Source: an uncultured Alistipes sp.
Lineage (GTDB): Bacteria > Bacteroidota > Bacteroidia > Bacteroidales > Rikenellaceae
Length of the DNA: 15,041 bases
Direction of reading: 5' to 3'
NCBI GenBank assembly: GCA_900542505.1
Contig: UQNV01000052.1
Coordinates: forward strand, 1-15,041
A model generated the notes under the pieces. It saw only the letters and a program-made list of their open reading frames with translations, had not been told where the DNA came from and ran no database searches. The position numbers were made by a program, and so were the translations under genes. Each line of letters starts with the position of its first letter. The stretch's first letter is position 1. Positions 5,870 to 11,561 of this stretch are shown here, in pieces.

Positions 5870-6508
5870 ATGAAGGAGTGTCGGATTGTACTGGTCGACG
5901 ACCATTCGCTCTTCCGCAACGGACTGCGTGGGCTGCTTGACCGTTGCGAGGGGTACCGCGTGGTGGCCGAGGCGGCCAGCGGCGAAGAGTTCCTTGCGCT
6001 GCTGCCCGGGCTGGAGGCCGACGTGGTCTTCATGGATTTCTCGATGCCGGGCATCGACGGCGCCCGGACCACCGAACGGGCTCTGGCGCAGCGTCCCGAA
6101 TTGAAAATCATCACCCTCTCGATGTTCGGCGACGAAAGCTACTACCAGCGTATGGTCCAGGCCGGTGCGCGGGGTTTTCTGCTCAAGGACTCCGACATTG
6201 CGGATGTGCTGCAGGCCATCGATACGATCGAGGCGGGCGGCAGCTACTTCAGCCCGCAGCTGCTCACGTCGCTTACGGGGCGGATGCATGCGCGCGAGGA
6301 TGCGCCCGACGAGCAGCTCTCGGAGCGCGAGCGCGAGATTCTGGTGGCCGTCTGTCGCGGACTGTCGAATCAGGAGATTGCCGACGAGCTCTTCATCTCG
6401 AAGCGTACGGTCGACAAGCACCGCGCCAACATCCTCGAGAAGACGGGGTGCAAGAACACGGCTTCGCTGGTCGTCTATGCCATCCGCTACGGCATTGTCG
6501 ACATCTGA
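5870..6508 (+). CDS. NarL/FixJ-type response regulator
   Basis: A 212-residue two-domain regulator. The receiver domain has the acidic pair Asp10-Asp11, the phospho-acceptor Asp56 (VVFMDFSMPG), Ser84 at the Thr/Ser switch position and Lys106 (FLLKDSD). The C-terminal LuxR-type helix-turn-helix spans about residues 147-190 with SEREREILVAVCRGLSNQEI and KRTVDKHRANI. It is presumably phosphorylated by the adjacent kinase and then binds DNA as a dimer. I use the ATG two bases after the kinase stop. A GTG at 5864 overlapping that stop by two bases is the alternative and would add two residues. No target genes can be inferred. Confidence 0.95.
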   Translation: MKECRIVLVDDHSLFRNGLRGLLDRCEGYRVVAEAASGEEFLALLPGLEADVVFMDFSMPGIDGARTTERALAQRPELKIITLSMFGDESYYQRMVQAGARGFLLKDSDIADVLQAIDTIEAGGSYFSPQLLTSLTGRMHAREDAPDEQLSEREREILVAVCRGLSNQEIADELFISKRTVDKHRANILEKTGCKNTASLVVYAIRYGIVDI

Positions 6509-6568
6509 CAGCTGTCGGGACGGTGGGGCGCCGGGAGGCGAGCCCGCCGGGAAATGGATGCAATGTGG

Positions 6569-6597
6569 AAAATCCGGCCTTCGGGGCCGGATTTTTT
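6569..6597 (+). terminator. Intrinsic terminator of the two-component operon
   Basis: AAAATCCGGCC (6569-6579) pairs perfectly with GGCCGGATTTT (6585-6595) around a five-base loop, followed by further Ts. The stem sits 60 bases after the response-regulator stop. With A and T runs on both sides it may also work for the minus-strand GT2 gene. Confidence 0.9.
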
Positions 6598-6636
6598 CGT
6601 GCGAAGGTTTCCGGCGGCAGGCCGGTGCCGCCGACT

Positions 6637-6673
6637 GTTGCGGAATCGGGGAGCGGGCCGTTGCGGAATCGGG
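6637..6673 (+). repeat. Two 14-bp copies at 23-bp period
   Basis: GTTGCGGAATCGGG occurs at 6637-6650 and again at 6660-6673, separated by GAGCGGGCC, part of which recurs further on. A small tandem duplication in the gap between terminator and GT2 gene. Confidence 0.75.
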
Positions 6674-6753
6674 TCGGGCCGTGAGCGGGCCGCGCGCGGA
6701 CAGAGCGGTGAGGTGAAGTGAAGTGAGGCGAGGGGCCCGCCATCGGGCGATGC

Positions 6754-7683
6754 TCAAAGCCCCTTGCGGGCCAGCCGCCAGGCCAGCCGGTTGTACCAGT
6801 CGAGCACCGCAGGACGCCACGCCGCGGGCAGCGCGTTGAGGATGCGCACCTTGCGCAACAGACGGCGGTTCAGCCGTGTCCAGCCGAAGAACCGCGCCGT
6901 GCGGGCCGCTTCGTCGGTGCCTCCCTTGGCGCTGATGACCAGCGCCTTGCCCAGCGCTACGCGGGCGACGTACTCGTTGCTGGCCTCGGAGGCCGCAGGG
7001 TCGTAGAGCTCCTCGAGCGTGTGGAGGCTTCGCTCGGGGGTGTAGACCGCGTTGGAGCGGTTCGAGGCGACGCGCGAGTAGAGCACCAGCCGCTCGGGCG
7101 AGAAGCAGACCGTGCGGCAGCGGGCGATGCGGGTCCAGAGGTACTGGTCCTCGCCCAGCTTCATCCCCACTGGGAAGAGCCCCACCTCCGCAAAGAGGGC
7201 GCGCGGGATGACGCTGGCCGAGGGGATGGCCACATAGCAGCTCATCGAGCGGGTGAAGAAGTCGTCGACGGGCCCCCGCTCATCGGGTGTGCGGCCGGGG
7301 ACAAGCCCCTCGCCGCTCACGATGTCGAAGGCCGTTGCGTAGAGTCCGCAGCCGGGCCAGCGCTCAATCATCGCGGCAATCTCGGCCAGAAAGCCCGTGC
7401 GCCACCGGTCGTCGGCATCGAGCAGGGCGACATACTCGCCCCGCGCCTCGGCGATGGCCCGGTTGCGGGCGGCGCTCACGCCGGCGTTCGGCTGGCGGAT
7501 GAGGCGCACGAGCGGTGAACGGAACGCGGCGACGATATCGGCCGAGCCGTCCGTCGAGCCGTCGTCGACGACGATGACCTCCAGCGGGCGGAGGCTCTGT
7601 TCGAGGGCCGAACGGAGGGTTGCGGCGACCTCGGCCTCCTTGTTGTAGAGGGGTATGATGACCGAAAAGGTGGGAGTGCTCAC
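6754..7683 (-). CDS. Family 2 glycosyltransferase
   Basis: A 309-residue GT2 enzyme with a GT-A fold, expected at the cytoplasmic face of the membrane and using a nucleotide-activated sugar. Motifs in order: FSVIIPLYNKE (residues 6-16), VVDDGSTDGSADI (38-50, nucleotide binding), NAGVSAARNRAI (66-77), LLDADDRW (87-94, with the DxD metal site) and GEDQYLW (177-183, the usual position of the catalytic acidic residue). The C-terminus is basic (TRLNRRLLRKVR) and may lie on the membrane. The start is a GTG at 7683, placed 19 bases after a TAnnTTTG element; no ATG fits better. It is transcribed away from the MptE-like gene. Donor and acceptor are not predictable. Confidence 0.92.
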   Translation of the reverse strand: MSTPTFSVIIPLYNKEAEVAATLRSALEQSLRPLEVIVVDDGSTDGSADIVAAFRSPLVRLIRQPNAGVSAARNRAIAEARGEYVALLDADDRWRTGFLAEIAAMIERWPGCGLYATAFDIVSGEGLVPGRTPDERGPVDDFFTRSMSCYVAIPSASVIPRALFAEVGLFPVGMKLGEDQYLWTRIARCRTVCFSPERLVLYSRVASNRSNAVYTPERSLHTLEELYDPAASEASNEYVARVALGKALVISAKGGTDEAARTARFFGWTRLNRRLLRKVRILNALPAAWRPAVLDWYNRLAWRLARKGL

Positions 7684-7702
7684 GGCTTGGGGCTCTTTCT
7701 TG

Positions 7703-7710
7703 CAAAGGTA
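7703..7710 (-). promoter_or_regulatory. GT2 promoter -7 element
   Basis: TACCTTTG on the minus strand. A TTG at 7731-7733 on the same strand, 20 bases upstream, can serve as the -33 element; it overlaps the end of the divergent promoter's -7 region. Confidence 0.75.
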
Positions 7711-7722
7711 TCGTTATTTTGC

Positions 7723-7730
7723 TACATTTG
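7723..7730 (+). promoter_or_regulatory. Promoter -7 element of the MptE-like gene
   Basis: TACATTTG on the plus strand with a TTG at 7700-7702, 20 bases upstream, as -33. That TTG adjoins and shares the TTGCAAAG stretch with the -7 element of the opposite promoter. Confidence 0.75.
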
Positions 7731-7810
7731 CAAGCGGCATCGGGCGGCTCCGATGCGGCGCTCTGCCCGCCTTCACGGCCGCCCTTGTGCCGAACCGAAC
7801 CAAGTTTGCC

Positions 7811-8758
7811 ATGACCCTTTCGCTCAGAATCGTCGGACTGCTCCGCAATACGTTCAACACGCTCTTCTACTTTGCGGCGATGGCCGTGAAGGAGAACTTC
7901 CGCAACTACATCGGCCGCGCCGGGGCGGTCGGCCGCCGCTCGGAGGAGCTTGTGCTGCTGGCCAACGGCCCCTCGCTGGGGCGTGAGCTGCCGCGGCTGC
8001 TTGCACGCGGCGACCACCGCACGAAGGACTTCCTGGTGGTCAACTTCTTCGCCGAGGACGACCGCTTCGAGGAAATCCGTCCCAAATACTACGTCCTTTC
8101 GGACCCGATGTTCTTCCGCGACAGTGTGAACCGCGAGCGGGTCGAGGCGCTCTACCGGACGCTCAACGCCAAGGTTGAGTGGGAGATGAACCTCTACGTG
8201 CAGTACTACAACCCCGAGCGGTTCGACTACCGCCGCCGGCTGCCCAACCCCCGCATCCGGATTGTCCCCTTCCATACCATCGTCTACCGCGGCTTCCGCA
8301 GCGTCGAGTTCTGGCTCTTCCGCCACGGGCTGGGCAGTGCCAACTTCGGCACGGTCATCCAGAACGGCGAGTACATCGGCCTGCTGCTCGGCTACCGCCA
8401 CCTCTCGCTCTACGGCGTCGACCATACGCTGCTCGAGGGGTTGTGCGTCGACGCCTCGAACCGCCTGTGCCGTGCCGACCGCCACTACTACGACCACGGT
8501 GCGGCCGTGGCTCCGCGACCCATCTACTTCAACGCCACGCTCCCTCCCGTGCCCTATACGATGGCCTCCTATCTGGCCGAGGTGGCCGAACTCTTCCGCG
8601 GCCATGAGGTGCTGCGCGACTACGCCGCCTCGCTCGGCGCGCGGATTGTCAACCACACGGCCGGCTCGATGATTGACGCCTACGAGCGTGCCGGCGAGGA
8701 GGAGCTGCAGGAGGCGGAATGTCCGGCGGCCGGGCATCCGGCAGCGGAGCCGAAGTAG
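7811..8758 (+). CDS. MptE/DUF115-like or GT42-like protein, putative glycan transferase
   Basis: A 315-residue protein that I place by pattern, not by a firm family match. A hydrophobic N-terminal stretch (about residues 7-25) may touch the membrane. LVLLANGPSLGREL (47-60) resembles the nucleotide-binding GNGPSL loop shared by DUF115/MptE-like proteins and GT42 sialyltransferases. It is followed by VVNFFAEDDRF and KYYVLSDPMFF (92-102). FGTVIQNGEYIGLLLGY (179-195) and LSLYGVDHTLLEGL (198-211) correspond to the second half of that fold, and SLGARIVNHTAGSMID (274-289) to its C-terminus. ATG 7811 follows a leader of about 75 bases; a GTG at 7787 is possible. The neighbouring CMP-sugar synthetase makes a CMP-sugar donor plausible. 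The last 20 residues are Glu/Ala/Pro-rich and probably disordered. Confidence 0.6.
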   Translation: MTLSLRIVGLLRNTFNTLFYFAAMAVKENFRNYIGRAGAVGRRSEELVLLANGPSLGRELPRLLARGDHRTKDFLVVNFFAEDDRFEEIRPKYYVLSDPMFFRDSVNRERVEALYRTLNAKVEWEMNLYVQYYNPERFDYRRRLPNPRIRIVPFHTIVYRGFRSVEFWLFRHGLGSANFGTVIQNGEYIGLLLGYRHLSLYGVDHTLLEGLCVDASNRLCRADRHYYDHGAAVAPRPIYFNATLPPVPYTMASYLAEVAELFRGHEVLRDYAASLGARIVNHTAGSMIDAYERAGEEELQEAECPAAGHPAAEPK

Positions 8759-8831
8759 CGGCCGCTGCCCGACCGGCTCGGTTTGGGCGGCAGGCGACTC
8801 AGCCCGGGCGGCGATGCCCGGCAGTGAAACA

Positions 8832-8874
8832 AAGGAGGCCTCCGGGGATAATGCACATCCCCGGAGGCCTCCTT
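8832..8874. terminator. Terminator between converging genes
   Basis: An 18-base arm at 8832-8849 is perfectly complementary to 8857-8874 with a seven-base loop. On the minus strand the stem is followed by a T-rich TTTGTTTC, so it best terminates the cytidylyltransferase transcript. On the plus strand the tail is pyrimidine-rich without a long T run. Confidence 0.85.
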
Positions 8875-8901
8875 CCTTTGTCCGTACAACGGCCCGGCTG
8901 C

Positions 8902-9549
8902 TCAGAGTCCGCGGCTGGCGGCGATGATTTCTGCCATGGCGAAATCCTCCGGATAATCGATGTCGAGCCCCTCGACCCGCTCGACCACAGCCATGTAGGG
9001 TCGGTCGCCGATGCGGCGGTGATGCGCGCACCACAGCTCCCGCGGGAAGATGAAGAAGGCGCTGGTCTCGATGTAGACCGGTTCGATGGTCTGCGTGCGG
9101 GGGATGTTGTCGAGCGCATAGTTGAGCGGGCGCCCCTCGTACCAGGCGAAGGTCTGGATTTTCTCGGCGCTGAAGGCCGAGTCATACTCGCCCGAGCGCA
9201 CCTTGTCCAAAGCTCCGGCGATGGTCTCGGGCCGGATGAAGGGCGAGGTGGCATGGGCCAGCACGTAGAGGTCGGCCTCGACACGGGCGGTGAAGGCGTC
9301 GTAGATTTCGCGCCCGAGGGTCGTGTCGCGGTCGAGCTCGGCGCTGCGCTTCAGAAAGCGCACCCCCTCGGGCAGCAGCTCGACGATGCGCTCGTCGCTG
9401 CAGAAGACATAGACCTCGTCGATGCCCTCGACGCGGGTCAGCGTCCGCAGGATGTGGCACATGAGGGGTTCGCCGCCCAGCAGGCGGAGGTTCTTGCCGC
9501 TCACGCGCTGGCTGTTGAGGCGTATGGGAACGAATGCTACGGTTTTCAT
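8902..9549 (-). CDS. Acylneuraminate cytidylyltransferase family protein (CMP-sugar synthetase)
   Basis: A 215-residue nucleotidyltransferase of the NeuA/KdsB-related family, enzymes that couple CTP to a nonulosonic acid (sialic, legionaminic or pseudaminic acid type) to give the CMP-sugar. Evidence: FVPIRLNSQRVSGKNLRLLGG at the N-terminus (the R...S.R..GKN CTP-binding pattern, residues 6-26), VYVFCSDERI, LAHATSPFIRPETI (the TSP motif), YIETSAFFIF and a C-terminal LDIDYPEDF with the conserved acidic residues. The length suits a single catalytic domain. ATG 9549 gives the canonical N-terminus. The frame stays open upstream through a tandem repeat but contains no start codon there. It is probably co-transcribed with the upstream LuxE-like gene; no promoter is visible in the 158-base gap. 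Confidence 0.88.
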   Translation of the reverse strand: MKTVAFVPIRLNSQRVSGKNLRLLGGEPLMCHILRTLTRVEGIDEVYVFCSDERIVELLPEGVRFLKRSAELDRDTTLGREIYDAFTARVEADLYVLAHATSPFIRPETIAGALDKVRSGEYDSAFSAEKIQTFAWYEGRPLNYALDNIPRTQTIEPVYIETSAFFIFPRELWCAHHRRIGDRPYMAVVERVEGLDIDYPEDFAMAEIIAASRGL

Positions 9550-9580
9550 CTGGTTCGTCGTTTTTTTCGGTTTGTCGTTC

Positions 9581-9661
9581 GCGCCCGGAGTTGCGTCCGG
9601 AGATGCGCCCGGAGTTGCATCCGGAGATGCGCCCGGAGTCGCATCCGGAGTTGCGTCCGGA
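9581..9661 (-). repeat. 12-bp minisatellite, nearly seven units
   Basis: Repeats of the form G(T/A)(T/C)GC(G/A)(T/C)CCGGA start at 9590, 9602, 9614, 9626, 9638 and 9650, with a partial unit at 9581-9589. Variation is confined to a few positions. On the minus strand, in the frame of the cytidylyltransferase, each unit would encode (T/S)P(D/G)A with no stop. Confidence 0.9.
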
Positions 9662-9707
9662 GTCGCCGGCGGCCGGTTCCGTCCGTGGAGCTTCGATGGG
9701 CCGGCCG

Positions 9708-10673
9708 CTACTGTATCAGCAGGTTGCAGCCCCGGATGTCGCTGCGGTCAATGCGCCCCTCGATGTCGAACGAGCCGTCGGCAAAGGTCTTGCCGACATC
9801 CTCGGTCTGGATGAAGGCGCACGACCAGCGGTTGGCCAGGTCGGTGATGTTGATGCCGCCGCGCGAGCCTGCGGGCAGCAGTTCGAAGGGGTCGTTGATG
9901 TCGCGCACCTCCACCCGCATCCATCCCGGGCAGCGGAAACGGTTGCCGCCGCAGGAGTAGGCCTGCGAGGTGAGCTCCGCCATGCCGTACTCCGAATGGA
10001 TAGCCTCCACGCCGAAGGCGTCGCAGAGGATGCGGTGGAACTCCTCCTTGGGCAGCTCTTCGCGGTAGCCCTTCATGCCGCCCGTCTCCATCACCACCGT
10101 GCGGTCGAGCTTCGGGGCGTAGCGTTCGGCCAGGTCCCACAGCGCATAGCTCACTCCCAGCAGGATTTTGGGCTTCGGGTCGGCGGCCATGTCGTCGAGC
10201 AGCCGCTCGTAGTCGTCGAGGTAGAATCCGCCCGAGCCGCAGTCGCCGATGAGCCGGTCGGCCATGTAGACGAGCGACGACCCCTTGCGGCGCAGGTAGT
10301 TGGGCAGCAGCGCATAGAGGCTCCAGCGCGCCGGCTCGCCGTAGAAGGTGCGGAACGAGGCGCGGAACGCCTGCTCGTAGAGCGCAAGCGACCGCATCGG
10401 GTGGCGCGAGGGGGTCATGCCCGTGGTGCTGCTCGAGGTGAAGACCGCCTCTGGCGCCGCATCGCCGCAGTAGATGTCGTGCGTCTTGAAGAGCCCGATG
10501 GGCAGGTGCGGAATCTCGCACGAGCGGCGAATCTCCTCGGGGCGGATGCCGACAAGGTCGAGGTAGCGGCGGTAGGGGGCGCACCGTTCGGCCTGGAAGC
10601 GGAAGGTCTCCAGCGCAGCCGCGTCGAATGCCTCGTCGTCCGCAATGCGGAACAGGTCGTCGTTGGTGAACAT
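9708..10673 (-). CDS. LuxE/PaaK-like acyl-protein synthetase (adenylate-forming)
   Basis: A 321-residue member of the LuxE branch of adenylate-forming enzymes, which activate carboxylates with ATP and pass the acyl group on through a thioester. Motifs: FTSSSTTGMTPSRHPM (residues 78-93, the Ser/Thr/Gly-rich ATP loop), METGGMKGYREELP (195-208), EYGMAELTSQAYSCGG (228-243; YGMxEL is characteristic of LuxE), INITDLANRW and EDVGKT (291-296), with FDIEGRIDRSDIRGCN near the C-terminus. The start is ATG 10673, 21 bases after a TAnnTTTG element; an ATG at 10688 would fall at the transcription start. No luxC reductase, acyl carrier protein or luciferase genes are nearby, so bioluminescence is not implied. 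LuxE-like genes occur in surface-polysaccharide loci, which fits the neighbours. The substrate is unknown. Confidence 0.85.
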   Translation of the reverse strand: MFTNDDLFRIADDEAFDAAALETFRFQAERCAPYRRYLDLVGIRPEEIRRSCEIPHLPIGLFKTHDIYCGDAAPEAVFTSSSTTGMTPSRHPMRSLALYEQAFRASFRTFYGEPARWSLYALLPNYLRRKGSSLVYMADRLIGDCGSGGFYLDDYERLLDDMAADPKPKILLGVSYALWDLAERYAPKLDRTVVMETGGMKGYREELPKEEFHRILCDAFGVEAIHSEYGMAELTSQAYSCGGNRFRCPGWMRVEVRDINDPFELLPAGSRGGINITDLANRWSCAFIQTEDVGKTFADGSFDIEGRIDRSDIRGCNLLIQ

Positions 10674-10694
10674 GCAGGGTGAAGTCATTTGCTG

Positions 10695-10702
10695 CAAAGG
10701 TA
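10695..10702 (-). promoter_or_regulatory. Promoter -7 element of the LuxE-like operon
   Basis: TACCTTTG on the minus strand, 21 bases ahead of the chosen start. I see no clear -33 element. It lies just downstream of the infC terminator, giving this operon independent transcription. Confidence 0.72.
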
Positions 10703-10740
10703 ACGATTTATTTCGGAAACCCTCCGGCGTGAACAAGCAA

Positions 10741-10777
10741 CAACCGCCGTGTGCGGATGCGCTCCGTACGGCGGTTG
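10741..10777 (-). terminator. infC terminator
   Basis: CAACCGCCGT (10741-10750) pairs perfectly with ACGGCGGTTG (10768-10777); the loop holds a further CGGA/TCCG stem. Outer AACAAG/CTTGTT pairing is also possible. On the minus strand it is followed by TTGCTTGTT. It lies 40 bases after the infC stop. Confidence 0.75.
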
Positions 10778-10817
10778 TCTCTTGTTTGCAGGTCGGACCG
10801 CAGGGTCCGGTGCCGGA

Positions 10818-11432
10818 TTATTTCTTGCTCTTGGGAGCAAGCATCATGTTCATCTTCTTGCCGTCGAGCTTGGGCATCATCTCCACTTTGGCGACTTCCT
10901 CCAGGTCGGTGGCAAAACGCAACAGCAGAATTTCACCCTGCTCCTTGAAGACAATCGAACGGCCGCGGAAGAAGACGTAGGCCTTCACCTTGGCACCCTC
11001 CTTCAGGAAGTTTTCGGCGTGCTTGAGCTTGAAGTTGTAGTCGTGGTCGTCGGTCTGCGGACCGAAGCGAATCTCCTTGACCACCACCTTCGTCTGATTG
11101 GCTTTCAGCTCCTTGGCCTTCTTCTTCTGCTGGTAGAGGAACTTCTGGTAGTCGGCGATGCGGCATACCGGGGGGTCGGCCTTGGGCGAAATCTCAATCA
11201 GGTCGAGTTCCATCTCGTCCGCCAGGCGCAGAGCGTCGCGGAGCGACATGACCTGCGGTTGTTCGATGTTGTCGCCTACCACGCGCACTTCGGGTGCGGT
11301 GATTTCTTCGTTGATGCGGTGCGGATTCTCCTTCTCGGGCTTGCGTCCGGTCCGGGGAGCGCCACCGGCAGGTTTCGGTCTGTTATTCCCGGGGTTGAAC
11401 GGCCTCGGCGGGAATGGTTTCGGTGCTGCGAT
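10818..11432 (-). CDS. infC: Translation initiation factor IF-3, non-AUG start
   Basis: IF3 binds the 30S subunit, prevents premature joining of 50S and checks the start codon and initiator tRNA. The canonical body is present: [66 protein letters not shown] and [11 protein letters not shown]. The first GTG in frame (11288) would cut off [10 protein letters not shown], part of the conserved N-domain, so translation must begin upstream. No ATG, GTG or TTG occurs in frame between the stop at about 11443 and that point. The best candidate is ATC at 11430-11432, giving 204 residues with a Pro/Arg/Asn-rich N-terminal extension. Known infC genes use AUU and related rare starts for autoregulation. 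Exact start moderately certain; gene identity certain. Confidence 0.9.
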   Translation of the reverse strand: MAAPKPFPPRPFNPGNNRPKPAGGAPRTGRKPEKENPHRINEEITAPEVRVVGDNIEQPQVMSLRDALRLADEMELDLIEISPKADPPVCRIADYQKFLYQQKKKAKELKANQTKVVVKEIRFGPQTDDHDYNFKLKHAENFLKEGAKVKAYVFFRGRSIVFKEQGEILLLRFATDLEEVAKVEMMPKLDGKKMNMMLAPKSKK

Positions 11433-11522
11433 AGTTGTTGTGAATTAAATGGTTAAAATGTTCTGTCCTCTTCTTCGCGCGCGGTTCGGGACGCGGGCCC
11501 CGAATCCGGGCGGCGGGGAAAA

Positions 11523-11552
11523 CGCGGTCTGCGGTGCGGGCCGCAGACCGCG
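11523..11552 (-). terminator. Hairpin between thrS and infC
   Basis: CGCGGTCTGCGG (11523-11534) pairs perfectly with CCGCAGACCGCG (11541-11552) around a six-base loop. On the minus strand it is followed by TTTT. It lies nine bases past the thrS stop. It would end most thrS transcripts or act as a partial terminator ahead of infC. Confidence 0.8.
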
Positions 11553-11561
11553 CGGTTTGTG

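Noticed and set aside
7364..9034. 556-codon minus-strand frame overlapping the GT2 and MptE-like genes
   Set aside because: It crosses three well-supported genes in the wrong frame and the terminator at 8832-8874; a shadow frame.
9708..10673. Bioluminescence operon suggested by the LuxE-like protein
   Set aside because: No luciferase, reductase or transferase genes are adjacent; LuxE-like enzymes also occur in polysaccharide loci, which fits the neighbours.
10674..10736. Upstream starts for the LuxE-like gene (10736 and 10688)
   Set aside because: The first is upstream of the -7 element at 10695-10702 and the second falls about where transcription would start. ATG 10673 gives the same spacing as other genes here.
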